Source: Gaeumannomyces sp. JS-464 (Eukaryota > Ascomycota > Sordariomycetes > Magnaporthales > Magnaporthaceae). From it: 64,000 nucleotides of DNA. The stretch is taken from positions 3,286,001 to 3,350,000 of the forward strand of contig NGZR01000005.1 in assembly GCA_002197995.1 (NCBI GenBank). The letters run 5' to 3'. The notes beneath the pieces were generated by a model. The model was not told where the DNA came from and did no database searches. It saw only the letters and a list, made by a program, of their open reading frames with translations. This document shows, one piece after another, positions 9,801 to 21,166 of this stretch (positions within the stretch are counted from its first letter, which is position 1; every line of letters starts with the position of its first letter). The position numbers and the translations under genes are program-made.

Positions 9801-12368
9801 TTTATTAAACCTAACCGGTGGTTTAATTTATCCGTAAATTATTTTTCCTAAGCTAAATGATTTCGAAAATTACATTTCCTTTTTTTACGTTTAATTTATC
9901 CAATATAATAATAACGTTTTCCCCGTTTCGAATGCGTAATATTATTAATTATATTTTTCGATTAATTTATTTTTTATTATAAGCGATAAGTATTTTTTCG
10001 ATTATTTTTAATTAATACGGCTAATATTTCCATTTCGTAAAGATTTTATACCGTTTAACCGTTTATAGCGATACGTAATTGCTTTATATTTCGTAATCGA
10101 TTATTATTTTAACCTTTTTTTTAGTGTTTTATTCGAAATGTTAATAAATCGTACGGTTAATTTAATTTTGCTATTACAAAGGTTTTATCGGTTTTCGTTT
10201 TTTATTTCGTGCTTTTCGCTCGGTAATTCTTTTAGTTTTTTAAAAAAGGAACAAGTATCGTACGTTCGTTTTTTTATCCAAGTTAAACGGCACGTACGTT
10301 TAGGCGATCTTTTAATGCTAAGCTTCCGCTTTTTTATATATGTTTTTTGCATTTCGCAATTTCGCACCTTTTTTAATCGAACGTTTTAATAACGTATAAT
10401 ATCGGGTAATATTCGTTAAGTTTAAAAATTACGGTAAATTTACCGATCCGGGCTAATTTTTACCGTAATAATTAAAATGCTAAACGGGGCTTAACTTTTA
10501 GCTTATTTTTTAACTTTCGTAAAAAGAAATCGTATTTAAGCTTAAATTGTAAATGAAATTTGCACTTTTCGTAAATGCATTTTGCTTAAAAAAAGTATAA
10601 AGGTTTAAAATATTTTATATTAATGCTAAAATGGTTTTTGGAATTTAGCGCAGCTTATTTTAATTCGCCGGTATTGTTAAATTTATAGCTAATATATTTA
10701 ACTTTTTATTAGTCGCTAAACTATAATAAAGGTTAACCGTTGTTTTCGTTCGCTAAAGTAATGTAATATAACGGGCTATTAGGTATTTTAAAACCTTAGC
10801 GTTTTAAAAACACGTCGAAATATTAAAAGCCGTAAAAGCGTATTGGTTTTTCTAATTTACCTGCTTTTCGCGAACTATAAATACGAAGGTTTTGCCGTTT
10901 AAACCTTTCGCCCGTTTTTAAAACTCGGCCGTTTCGAAGTTTTAACCACTTCGATCTATTTTAACGTTAGTGTTAAAATCCTCCGGTTTTTAAAAAAGGT
11001 GTATTTAATTTAAAAGCTTTTTTTAAGCTTTTTTTTCCTTCGAGCTATTTGCTAAAGTTGCTTTTTTTAAGTTTAGTAAAAAGCGGCGACGTTTTCCTTT
11101 TTCGAATTTGTAATTCCAAAAGCGATGCATTATTTTCCTTCGTTATTATATTCGAATTTCGTAGCTTTAAATATACAAATGCTTTAAAATTTTTAAAAGT
11201 ACCATCCGGTAACCTTTTTATCGAACTAATATGTAACATATAACTCGTTATAATAAACACGTTTAACTAAACGCCGTTTCGAAGCATAACTTTCCTTATG
11301 TTAAGCTTTTTTACGTTCGTTAAAAGTTCGTTACTTAACGGTTATTATTTCGCTAAAAGTAATTAACTTTTATATGGCTAGCTTAACCGCATTTAAAACA
11401 TTTCCCGTTTTTCGGGTTTTATTATTATTTTTTTTATTACTTTTATTATTAATAAACAGCTTTCGCATTAAAATTTATAAAGTTTAAATGCGTTTTGTAA
11501 ACCGTAATAGGTTATTATTTAGCCTTTTTTAATTAGCTTTATTATTTTATATCGCGCTTTTAAAACCGTATCCTTTTTTTTATTATCGTTTGTATAATTT
11601 ATCGTTAATGCGAATTGCGTTTTTAACGTAATCCGTAAAAAACTTTAAACGGTTTTACTTTGCAAATTCGTTTTTTTACGTTTTCGCGCAATCCGTTATA
11701 AAAGTGCAATATTAACGTAGCGTTATTCCAACTAAGCTTAATGCTAATTCGTTAAAAGTCCGCTACGTATTTAGCTGTAAACTTTCGCTATTTAAAAGCC
11801 AATAAATTTTTTTCGGCGATTCGGGTTTCGTCGATTATACTAAACACTTTTCCGACTTTCTTTTTAAAGGTTTCGAAATTGGCGAAAATAAGCTTAATAA
11901 TTTCCTAGCTATTTTTATACCTTTTAAGGTAATCGCTTTAGGTTAGTTAAAACCACTTTTTCATTTTATCGTTTAATTTAATAATAGCGTAAGCGATTTT
12001 TTATTTTTCGCTTATAAATTGCTATTTGTAAAACTTAAAATAGCTTTTGCATTTGGTAAAAAACGTTTTAAACTTACCGTTTTCCTTTTCGTAAAAATCC
12101 GGGAACGGGAATTTGTACGTTTGGATTGCGATAAGTGCTTTAAAAAACACCAATTTTGTAATAAGTTGCTTTACTTCGGCTTAGCTTTTAGCGATTTCAA
12201 TTGTTATAAGTTTAAAAAAGCTAGCCGTATTAACGGTTTTATTAAAATCGTACTTAACACCGTTAAAGGTAAAAACCGTGGTTTTTTTCTCTTTAGGCTT
12301 TTTATTATTGCTTATTATAGCTATACTATCCTTTTTTTTAACAAAGTACTAAATAGGATTAATTAAAA

Positions 12369-12844
12369 TGTTATAATTAAAAGTTTGCTTTTAAAGTAAA
12401 GCACTTTAAGGGTAAAAAGGATAATATTATTAATTTAGTTAATAAAAAATTACGCAATTTAAAAGGATAATTTAATTGCTTACCTTAGGGGATGCTTAAA
12501 AGCTAATTTAGGTTAATTAATGCTAAAGCTTTAGTTAAAGCTACCTAAAACAATAGGAAATTTATTTTTTATATATACACTGCTTTTTACTTTATATTAG
12601 GTTAGATTTATAAATTTATAATTTCGCTAACACAAATTTAAAAATCCTTTTAGCTTTATAAATTTGTGGTTTTATTAATACAAATTTAAAAATCCTTTTA
12701 GCTTTATAAATTTGTGGTTTTTTTAATACAAATCCAAAGATTTAGCTAGGGTTACGTAACTTTACGTGTCCGGGTGCGAGGCAAAAGCACCGTTTAAAAC
12801 CCCTTTCGATTTACCGTTTTAAAGTTTGCATACTGGTCGTAACA
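12369..12844 (-). repeat. Chromovirus LTR, rightmost of array (5' LTR)
   Basis: It begins TGTTATAATTAA and ends TGGTCGTAACA. It is preceded by GGATTAATTAAAA, the complement of the priming region found after every 5' LTR here. It is immediately followed by CTTAT, the partner of CCTAT at 1118-1122, which fixes 1123-12844 as one insertion unit. Confidence 0.85.
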
Positions 12845-13147
12845 CTTATGTTAGGTTAAATTTGTAGCTTTGCTATAAATTTATAAATCCTTTTCGGATT
12901 TATTGCTTTATTATAAATTTACAAATCCTTTTTTGGATTTGTAGCTTTGCTATAAATTTATAAATCCTTTTCGGATTTATTGCTTTATTATAAATTTACA
13001 AATCTTTTTTTGGATTTATTGCTTTGTTATAAATTTATAAATCCTTCCTGGTTTACGTAATTTTACGTAATTAAAACGGGGCGAAAGCACTATTTCGAAG
13101 CTCTTTTCGGCTTTACTGTTTTAAAAGTTTATATGCTGGTTGTAATA
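12845..13147 (-). repeat. Right remnant of the older target LTR, with expanded hairpin repeats
   Basis: This continues the LTR interrupted at 1122, starting CTTATGTTAGGTTAAATTT and ending TGGTTGTAATA. Its distinctive feature is expansion of the LTR-internal repeat: four to five units of roughly 35-40 bases in which GGATTTGTAGC and ATAAATTTATAAATCC alternate, against two or three in other LTRs. No polypurine-tract complement follows it, so it is either the outer end of an element or a solo LTR. Confidence 0.75.
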
Positions 13148-14881
13148 ATAACGAATAATAGCTATAAAATTTTAATAAAATGCACGAATAAAACGATCTT
13201 TTCCCAAGTACGAAGCAGGTAAAATAATTTTGTGGCCGACGTTTTTAACGTTGCCGTTTTCGTTGCGGATTTAATTTTGCACGCTAAAGTATAAATCCAT
13301 TCGTAAACGTTGCTAATTGTGTTTAAAAAAATTTAACTTTTTTTAATTAAAAGCCGCAAATAAATCCACTAATAATTGTTAAAATAAACGTTTAAAATAA
13401 AAAGAAATAAAAAAAATACAGCTCGTAGGAATAAATAATATTTATAATATTTATTTTACCCAATTTTTTTTACAACCGAATTAAATGCAAATGTTATATT
13501 AAAACGAAGTGCAAAAATAATAAATAAATAAAAAGAATAACTTTGCGTGCTATACGGAAAAAAAAGCGGATAAGCCAACGCAAAGTAAAAAGGATAACGA
13601 TAATTAATTCGACGAAAAGCATTAAAACCGTGGTTTGCAAACCGAAAAGCAAATATAATATTACGAAAATTACAGCTTTTAACGTTCGAAATAACAGCCA
13701 TAACTGTAAGCAAATTATACCGACGTATATTTGCACCGCGTTTTTCGACTAATCGAAATTGCGAATTTAATACTATTTGTGCAAGCCCGCTATTATGCAA
13801 TATCCGCTCGCGTGTAATACGGTATAAAAAAATAAAAAAATTGTAATTATATAAAAAAATAGTAAATTTAGTAAAAAAAAACGCGATTACTACCAGGGTA
13901 TTCCAATAAACGTTAATGTAAAGCAGTTTACGAATTTAAAAAATAAATATTAACGTGTTTCGGCTGGTTTACATTTATACCAACACTTTTAAATAAGTAA
14001 TATAACGTGCTTTAAATTTAAAAATTTATAAAGCTACCCGTAACAGCACCTCGGCGAATAATATTGCATTTAATAAACGTAAATGCAAAAGTTGCATTAT
14101 AATAACGCAAATGCAAACGAAAATTAAACCTACGCGAAGTATAAAACGTAAGGAAATTGTAAATAAGCAAAAAGGGACGTAAGTAAAAGGTAAAATAAAT
14201 GCGGCTTTATAAACAGCACTTTCCAAACTGCGGTTCGGCAATAAACGAAGCCTAAAAAAAAGGTAAATATAAATAAGCGTGCAAGTTAAAAAAAATAAAT
14301 AAAAAAACTTATTAATAGCTTTTCATTTAACCAATGCAATACACCGCAATATTCGCACTCCACGTTTATAAAACCTAAAAAGTCGGCTTTAACACGCCAA
14401 ATACCGTCGGCTGGTATTTGCGCAAAAAGCGTGTAAAAAGCGGGGATTAGCGTTATCGTTACCTTTAACGGCGGGGTGCAAATAGCGCTGCGGGAGCCGC
14501 AAGTAGCCTTGCGGGCGGTGCGGGGTCCGCAAGCGGACTTTGCGGGCTAGGACGATAAGCAAAAGGTAACGATAAAAGCGCAAGCGGGGGTGCAACTGGT
14601 GGCGGGGTAACGCTTTTGCGGTTGCGGTTGCGGGCGCGCTTTAACCTTCGATATAAAATGCAAATATTATAAGGCACGCCTCGAAAGTTGGCAGGAAAAT
14701 CGGCTGTAGGTTTCGTTTTTCGACAGTTTAAATAATAATGCTTTGCAAAATTGCGAGCGTTACGCTTGCGTGCAAGCATATTAAGCAAAGCAAATAAAGT
14801 AAAATGTAAAGGTTAATAGGAAATGCAAAATGTAAAAAACATAAATTTAAATGCAAGGAAATTTTAATATGGTAACCCTTT
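13148..14881. other. AT-rich DNA without a recognised gene
   Basis: The stretch lies between the older LTR and the complete chromovirus at 14882. It holds several short hydrophobic open frames on the minus strand (for example 13456-13800 and 14026-14241), which are typical of T-rich sequence and match nothing I recognise. CpA and TpG are less depleted than in the elements. The flanks CCCTT at 14876-14880 and 22361-22365 show that it was contiguous with the MYND island before the chromovirus inserted. I see no convincing gene, only the GC-rich patch listed separately. Confidence 0.6.
14440..14650. repeat. GC-rich patch with short inverted motifs
   Basis: An abrupt GC-rich patch sits in AT-rich surroundings, dominated by variations on GCGGG and CCGCAAG. 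Short stems are visible, such as TCCGC-AA-GCGGA at about 14526 and the alternating GCCGCAAG/CTTGCGGGC motifs. Overlapping open frames on the minus strand (14389-14595, 14465-14788) are a by-product of the low stop content. Its origin is unknown. Confidence 0.45.
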
Positions 14882-15330
14882 TATTACGACCAGTATGCAG
14901 GCCCCCAAAACAGCAAGGCAAAAAAGGGGGCCTTAAAATGGTGCCTTCGCCCGCCCCGGTTACGTGGAGTTACGTAAATTAAAAGGGATTTGTGGATTTA
15001 TAACAAAGCAACAAATCCAAAAAGGGATTTATAAATTTATAACAAAGCAACAAATCTAAAAGGGATTTGTGGATTTATAATAAAGCTATAAATTTAACCT
15101 AGCACAAAGCAAAAGATAGCGTATATATAAAAGATAAATTTCCTACTATTTTAGGTAGCTTTAACTAAGGCTTCGGCATTAGTTAACCTAAGTTAGCTCC
15201 TAGGTATCCCTTAGGGTAAGCAATTAAATTGTCCTTTTAAGTTACGTGTTCCCCTATTAACCAAACCAAAAATATTATCCTTTTCACCCCTAAAACGCCT
15301 TACCTTAAAAGCAAACCCTTAATTGTAACA
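14882..15330 (+). repeat. 5' LTR of the complete chromovirus
   Basis: The start is TATTACGACC (TGTTACGACC with a G-to-A change) and the end is AATTGTAACA. It contains about three GGATTT...AAATCC hairpin repeats at 14990-15090, a TATA-like box at 15121, and the conserved segment GGCATTAGTTAACCTAAG. It is 449 bp, against 446 bp for the 3' copy. Confidence 0.9.
15121..15131 (+). promoter_or_regulatory. TATA-like element of the LTR promoter
   Basis: GTATATATAAA is conserved at this place in every LTR of the family in the window. It lies upstream of the segment that pairs with the putative priming site, as expected for the LTR's RNA polymerase II promoter. Transcription start is not determinable from sequence alone. 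Confidence 0.5.
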
Positions 15331-15332
15331 TT

Positions 15333-15341
15333 TTAACTAAT
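15333..15341 (+). promoter_or_regulatory. Putative primer-binding site, self-priming type
   Basis: Directly after the LTR the sequence is TTTTAACTAATCC, with no TGG that would pair with a tRNA 3' CCA. The nine bases TTAACTAAT are exactly complementary to ATTAGTTAA at 15178-15186 in the LTR, downstream of the TATA box. Chromoviruses of the Tf1/sushi group are known to prime reverse transcription with their own 5' RNA end, so the arrangement fits self-priming. The same pairing is preserved or only RIP-altered in the other copies. Confidence 0.4.
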
Positions 15342-15379
15342 CCTATTTAGTACCTCGTCGAAAGAAAAATAACGCAATT

Positions 15380-16400
15380 ATAACAAGCAATAGTAAAAAG
15401 CCTAAAAAGAAAAAGATTACGGTTTTTACCTTTAACGGTGTTAAATACGACCTTAACGAAACCGCTAACACGGCTAGCCTTTTTAAACTTATAACGGTTA
15501 AAATCGCCAAAAGCCAAAACGAGGTAAAGCAATTTACTGCGAAGTTAACGTCCTTTAAAACACCTATCGCAATTAAAACGTACAAATTCCCGTCCCCGGA
15601 TTTTTACGGAAGGGAGGACGGCAAGCTTAAAACGTTCCTTACCGAATGCAAAAGCTACTTTAAGTTTTACGAATAGCAATTCGTAAGCAAGGAATAAAAG
15701 GTTGCTTACGTTACCACTAGGTTAAACGGCAAAGTAAAAAAATGGTTTTAACCGACCTAAAGCAATTACCTTAAAAGATATAAGGATAGCTAGAAAGCCA
15801 CTAAGCTTATTTTCGCCAGCTTCGAAACTTTCGAAAAAAAGGTCGGAAAGGTGTTCAAAATAGTTAACGAAACCCGAATCGCCGAAAAAAACCTGTTAGC
15901 CCTTAAATAGCGAGGGTTTATAACCAAATACGCAACGAACTTTTAACGAATTAGCACTAAGCTTAACTAAAGCGACGCTACGCTAATATTGCACTTTTAC
16001 AACGGATTGCGTAAAGATATAAAGGATAAACTTGCAAAGCAAAATCGCCCCGAGTTTTTTACGGATTACGTTCGAAACGCGGTTCGTATTAGCGATAAAC
16101 TATACGAACGATAATAAAAAAAAAAAATATGGTTTTAAAAACGTAGTATAAAATAATAAGGCCAACTAAAAAAAGGCCAAATAATAACCTATTACGGCTT
16201 ATAAAACGCATTTAAGCCTTATAAACCTTAGTGCGAAAGCCGCTTACCAATAATAAAAGCAGTAAAAAAAGCAAAAATAAAACCCGAAAAACGGGAAATG
16301 TTTTAAATGCAACTAAACTAGCTATATAAAAGCCAATTGCCTTTAGCGGGATAATAACCGCTAAGTAGCGAACTTTTAGCGAACGTAAAAAAGCTTAACA
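15380..16400 (+). pseudogene. gag: gag (capsid and zinc knuckle), RIP-degraded
   Basis: The initiator is ATA at 15380, aligned with the ATG at 30004 in a better copy. Readable pieces include VFTFNGVKYDLNE, SLFKLI, FPSPDFYGREDGKLKTFL and KSYFKFYE, then a conserved block ending RNAVRISDKLYER near 16110, all shared among the copies. A CCHC knuckle follows at about 16293-16345, reading CFKCN...IKANC. Gag packages the element RNA in cytoplasmic particles. Numerous TAG/TAA codons replace CAG/CAA/TGG. Boundaries are approximate. Confidence 0.75.
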
Positions 16401-19400
16401 TAAAAAAGGCTATGTTTTAAAATAGCGTTTAGCTAAACAAATTGCTACGATAAGTTATATGCTATACACCAATTCGATAAAAAGGTTACCGGATGGTATT
16501 TTCGGGAACCACGAAGCATTTATATACTTAAAACTATAAGGCTTAAATACGACAATAAGGGAAAATAGCGGATTATTTCCGGGCTCGAGGATTCGAAAAA
16601 GGAAAACGACACCGCTTTTCGCGGGTTTTAAAAAGGAGCAATCTTAGCAAATAACGCGAAGAAAGGAAAAGCCCGAAAAAAGCCTTTAAGCTAAATACAC
16701 CTTTTCCGGGAGCCGAAAAACTTTAACACCAACGCTAAAATAAACCGAGGTGGTTAAAACTTCGAAACGGCCGAGTTTTAAAAGCGAGTAAAAGGTTTAA
16801 ACGAAAAAACCTCCGTATTTATAGTTCGCGAAAAGCAAGCGAATTGGAAAAACCAATACGCTTTTACGCCTTTCGATATTTCGGCGTGTTTTTGGAACGT
16901 TAAAGTTCCAAAACACCCAAATAGCCCGTTATGTTACGCCACCCCGGCGAACGGAAATAACGGTTAACCTTTATCGTGGTTTAGCGATTAGCAAAAAGTT
17001 AAATACGTTAGCTACCGGTCCAACAATATAAGCGAACCGAGCAAAATTGCGCTAAAACTTAAGAATTACCCTAGCGTTAATATGAAACACCCCGGACATT
17101 TATACCTTTTTTAGGCAAAATGTATTTATGGAAAATGCAAATTCCATTTACGACCTAAGCTTAAATACGATTTTTTTCCGCAAAAGTTAAAAAGCGAGCT
17201 TAAAGTTAAGCCTTGTTTAGCATTCCAGTTATTACGGTAAAAGCTAACCCGAATCGGTAAATTTACCGCAATTTTTAAACTTAGCGAACGGTACCTAATG
17301 CTATGTATTACTAAAACGCTCGGTTAAAAAAAGTGCGAAATTACGAAGTGCAAAAAACATATGGCATAAAAAGCGGAAGCTTAGCATTAGGGGATCGCGC
17401 GAGCGTATATACCGTTTAACCTAAACAAAAAAACGAACGTACGATACTCGTTCCCCTTATTAAAAAACTAAAAAAAACTACCCGAGCGAAGGGCACGAAG
17501 TGGAAAAAAAGAAAAAAAAACTAATAAAAACTTTCGCAATGGTAAAATCGAATCGACCGTACGACTTATTAACATTCCGGATAAAATATTAAAGGAAAAA
17601 GGTTAAAGTAATAATCGATTGCGAAGCATAAAGCGATTATATATCGCTATAAGCGGTTAAACGGTGTAATATCCCTACGAATCGAAAACGCTAACCGTAC
17701 CAACTAAAAACGGTCGAAAAAATATTTATCGCTTATAATAAGGGATAAATCGACCGAAAAACACAGTTAATAATATTACGCACCCGAAGCGGGGAAAACG
17801 TTACTATTATACTAAATAAGCTAAATATAAAGGAAAAAACGTAATTTTCGAAATCCTTTAGCTTAGGAAAAATAACTTACGGATAAATTGGGCCACCGGC
17901 TAAAAAGTTACGAATAAGGAAAAGTTACGAATAATTAAAACGGTTTACCAATTACAAACTTTAAACCGTAAATAAAAAAAATAACAAAGGAAAGTTACGA
18001 CGGTAATAAAACTTAGCAATTTACCTTTACATTTAGCATTAACGAGTACGCGATTATTTAAAGCGGAAAGCGACCAAAATAACCTAATTAATATTAAAAA
18101 ACGGCTCGCGAATATTTCGAAAAAATACCATAAATACGAAAAATTATTTAGGAAAAACTTAAAAACGGTGCTTCCCGAATATAAACCGTTCGATTTTAAA
18201 ATTAAACTTAAGCTAAATACGCAATTTAAATATTAAAAGCTATATTAGCTTAGCCTTCGGTAATAAAAGGTGTTAAAAAAATAACTAAAAAAAAACTTAC
18301 GAAAGGGATATATTAAACCTTCCGATTTTCTAATAGGATATAAAATCCTATAAAAAAAAAAAAAACGGGACGAAGCGAATATGCATTAATTACTAACCGC
18401 TAAACGAAATTACTATTAAAAATCGGTATTTTATGCCTTTTATTAACGAGTTACGCGATAAGCTCGGCAAAGCCTAATACTTTACGGCTTTAAACTTACG
18501 AAAAGCTTATAGCTTAATACGGGTTAAAAAAGGCCAAAAGTGGCTTACGGCTTTTAAAACCAGGTTTAAATGCTACGAATCCTTAGTAATAACTTTCGGG
18601 CTTATTAACGCATTAGTTACGTTCCAAAGGATAATTAACCATATATTGCGCAAATACCTTAACGTTTTCGTCCTCGCGTATTTGGACAATATCCTAATTT
18701 TTTCGAAAACGATGGAAAAGCATAGCAAGCACGTATATAAAATACTTTAAAAGCTGCTAAACGCAAAGCTTTTCGTTAAACCAAAAAAGTGCAAATAGCA
18801 TTCGCAAAAAGTCGCTTTTTTAAAGTTTATAATTACATTTGGATAAGTTTGCATAAACTTTAAAAAGCTCGAAAAAGTTAAAAAATAGCCTATATTTAAA
18901 ACGTTACGAAAGTACGAAGGTTTTTAAAATTTTTAAACTTTTATAAGCGGTTTATCCGTAAGTATAGCAAAATCGCCATACCATTTACGAACTTTACCAA
19001 AAATAACCACCAGTTTTATTAGGGAGGGCAAAAATAAAAGGCTTTTAAGCAATTACGGGACGCCGTGTTAAAGGAACTAATATTAGCATTCCCGAACCCA
19101 AAAAAACCTTTTAAGGTTAAAACTAACGCGTTAAATTACGCGATCGGCGGTTAACTCGGATAATAAAACGATTAGGGACGGTTGCACTTTTGTGCGTTTT
19201 TTTCGCAAAAGCTAAATAAACTTAAGTTAAATTACTAAATTTACGATAAAAAACTTTTAGCAATTATTTAAGCATTCGAAAAATGGCGATTATACCTTTA
19301 TAAAGCAAAGCATTAGGTTATAGTATATATAAACTATAAAAACCTAACACATTTTATTATAAGCAAAAACCTAAATAAACGGCAAATCCGTTAAAACGAG

Positions 19401-20830
19401 TTTTTGCAAAATTACAACATTCGGATTAAATACCGGAAAGGGTCGGAAAACGGCCGGGCGGACGCCTTAAGCCGACGACCGGACCATTAGGTTATAATAC
19501 TTAAAAAAACACGAGTAATTTTAGCAAAAAAACTAAACGGATTTTTAGTTTCGGCATAAAGGATTTTCGCTAAAACGGTTCGATAGGGAAAAGTTTAAAC
19601 CCTAAAAAAAATTTAACAAATTTACGGCCAGTTGGCACACGGCTATTAAGGCGTAAAAAAAAACGTAAAAACGGCTATAATAACATTACAGGTTCGCAAA
19701 AACCCGAGCCGAAATATAGGACGCAATAAAAAATTGCAAAAGTTATTTTAAAAATAAAGCCAATAGGCATAAACCGTACGGGTTATTATAACCTTTACTA
19801 GCATTAAATAAAGTATAGCAAAAAGTTACCATAAACTTCGTTATTAAACTTTCCCAATTTAAAAAACCGTTAATTGGAATAAAATACGACAAAATATATG
19901 GTAATAATGGATAAGCTTACTAAATACACCTTATTCCTACTATATAAAAAAGCAACAACGTTATAAAGTTAACGTACGTTTTTATTAAGCATGTAATAGC
20001 GGAATACGGCACGTTAAACCGCCTAATTACGGATAAAAATAAGCTATTTATAAGTAAGTTTTAAAAAGGGCTTACGAATAGGCTAGGAGCAAAGCACTTT
20101 TTGTTTATAACTTACCACTTTTAAATAAATGGATAAACGAAGCGAACGAATTAAACCATGGAGCAATATTTACGTTATTACGTTAATTATAAATAAAACG
20201 ACTAGGTATAACTATTCCCTATAACTTAGTTCGCTTATAACAATTTAATTTATAAAAGCATAGGAATTATACCGTTTTATGCGAATTATAAGTTTACGCT
20301 TATAGCGTATAAAAAACCTAGGGTAAAAAAACATGCCTTAATAGCGGAAATATAAATAACGGAGCTTATTAACTGCATAAACATTTTTAAGCAAAGCTAA
20401 AAAAGCTACGGCACCGCATAACTATTTAAGTAAATAAAAAAGGATCGAAAAACCAACTTTTAAAAAGGGGGATAGCGTTTATCTTTTTTAACGGAATATT
20501 AAAACGAAACGACCGAGCGATAAGTTAAACCATAAAAAATTAGGACCGTTTAAAGTATTAAAAAAGGTTTTAAACGTAAACTACAAACTCCAACTACCAC
20601 TAACTATAAAATCCTACCCGGTTTTTTATATTTCCCTATTTAAACCAGCGCTACCAAGCTTTAAAAAACGAATTAATAAAAATCGACCTAAAATAAAAGT
20701 ACGAAATCGAAAAAAATCCTAAACCATAAGTTAAAACATAGGCCTAAAAAGTACCTAGTTAAGTGGAAAAAGGTATAGCTATAAAAAAAACACGTGGGAA
20801 AAAGGAACCAAACTTCGAAAACTGCTAAAA
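16400..20830 (+). pseudogene. pol: pol: protease, RT, RNase H, integrase, chromodomain, RIP-degraded
   Basis: Protease: VIIDCEA at about 17608-17628, an aspartic-protease IDCGA motif with Gly changed to Glu by a G-to-A mutation. Reverse transcriptase: TATTTGGACAAT at 18679-18690 reads YLDN, the YLDD box with D-to-N, followed by ILIFSK. RNase H lies around 19100-19450. Integrase at about 19650-20300 retains LTKYTLFLP and LFISKF motifs. The chromodomain at about 20690-20810 retains the KYxVKWK and ENTWEK-like core, clearest in the 48.6-kb copy. Chromodomain integrases steer insertion toward modified histones, which fits the nested heterochromatic context. Every domain has RIP stops or altered catalytic residues. 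Confidence 0.85.
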
Positions 20831-20904
20831 AGCTTTATAAAAGTATCGGTAAAAACTCCTAAACGAAGGTTAGCAAAGGCAAAAAGGCGGGCCACTTACC
20901 GCAG

Positions 20905-20946
20905 CCGTTTATACATACGCCGGCCGTACCCCGTGCGTATAAACGG
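20905..20946. repeat. Hairpin between chromodomain and tRNA-like unit 2
   Basis: The arms CCGTTTATACATACG and CGTGCGTATAAACGG pair over 13 of 15 positions around a 12-base GC-rich loop. The two mismatches (AT against GC) are exactly what RIP would make of an originally perfect stem. The sequence is not seen at the corresponding place in the copies at 48.8 kb or 57.7 kb. Confidence 0.6.
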
Positions 20947-20965
20947 TCGTAGTAGGAAAAACTTT

Positions 20966-21036
20966 AACCCAGCTAAAAATCGAACCTGGGACCTCCGGTT
21001 AAAAGGTAAAAAATGTTACCACTATACCATTGGGTT
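20966..21036 (-). pseudogene. tRNA-like pol III unit 2, variant a (71 nt)
   Basis: On the minus strand the unit starts AACCCAATGGTATAGTGG, where TGGTATAGTGG is a good A box, and ends in GGTTCGATT...CTGGGTT with a B box. The seven acceptor bases pair with CTGGGTT apart from one RIP-type change. The T-stem CCAGG faces TTTAG, which is CCTGG after three RIP changes. The anticodon region is ACCTTTTAACCGG, different from the copies at 48.9 and 57.8 kb. Isotype is not assignable with confidence. Confidence 0.55.
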
Positions 21037-21166
21037 AAGGGAAAAGGTATGTTACTAAAACCAAATAGGGCAAAGGAGTTTGCACCGAACGGTTAGCAAA
21101 AAAAAAGAGAAAAAGTAAAAATTTAACGAGCTCCGGAGTAAGCCCGAAAATTCGTCGACCTTTACG

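Larger units (their letters stand above)
6018..12368 (-). pseudogene. Chromovirus gag-pol, complete but RIP-degraded (array copy)
   Basis: Read on the minus strand, the internal region runs from gag (about 12340 down to 11300) through a CCHC knuckle, protease, reverse transcriptase (ATCGTCCAAATA at 9029-9040 is the complement of the YLDD box), RNase H, integrase and a chromodomain (about 7030-6920). The integrase fragment at 7599-7826 keeps readable motifs: VNRLTKYALFLP, GTPNRLIT and LFISKFW, matching the core of Ty3/Gypsy integrases with D-to-N changes. Order PR-RT-RH-IN-chromodomain marks a chromovirus. Stops caused by C-to-T and G-to-A changes are dense, so this copy is dead. The cargo at 6136-6803 follows pol, on the opposite strand. 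Confidence 0.85.

Noticed and set aside
12850..13060. CRISPR-like alternation of repeats and spacers
   Set aside because: The units are imperfect palindromic LTR repeats with AT spacers, in a eukaryotic retrotransposon context, without cas genes.
13456..13800. Hydrophobic 114-codon minus-strand frame in AT-rich DNA
   Set aside because: T-rich sequence gives Phe/Leu/Ile-rich frames by chance; overlapping frames on both strands are equally open and no domain is visible.
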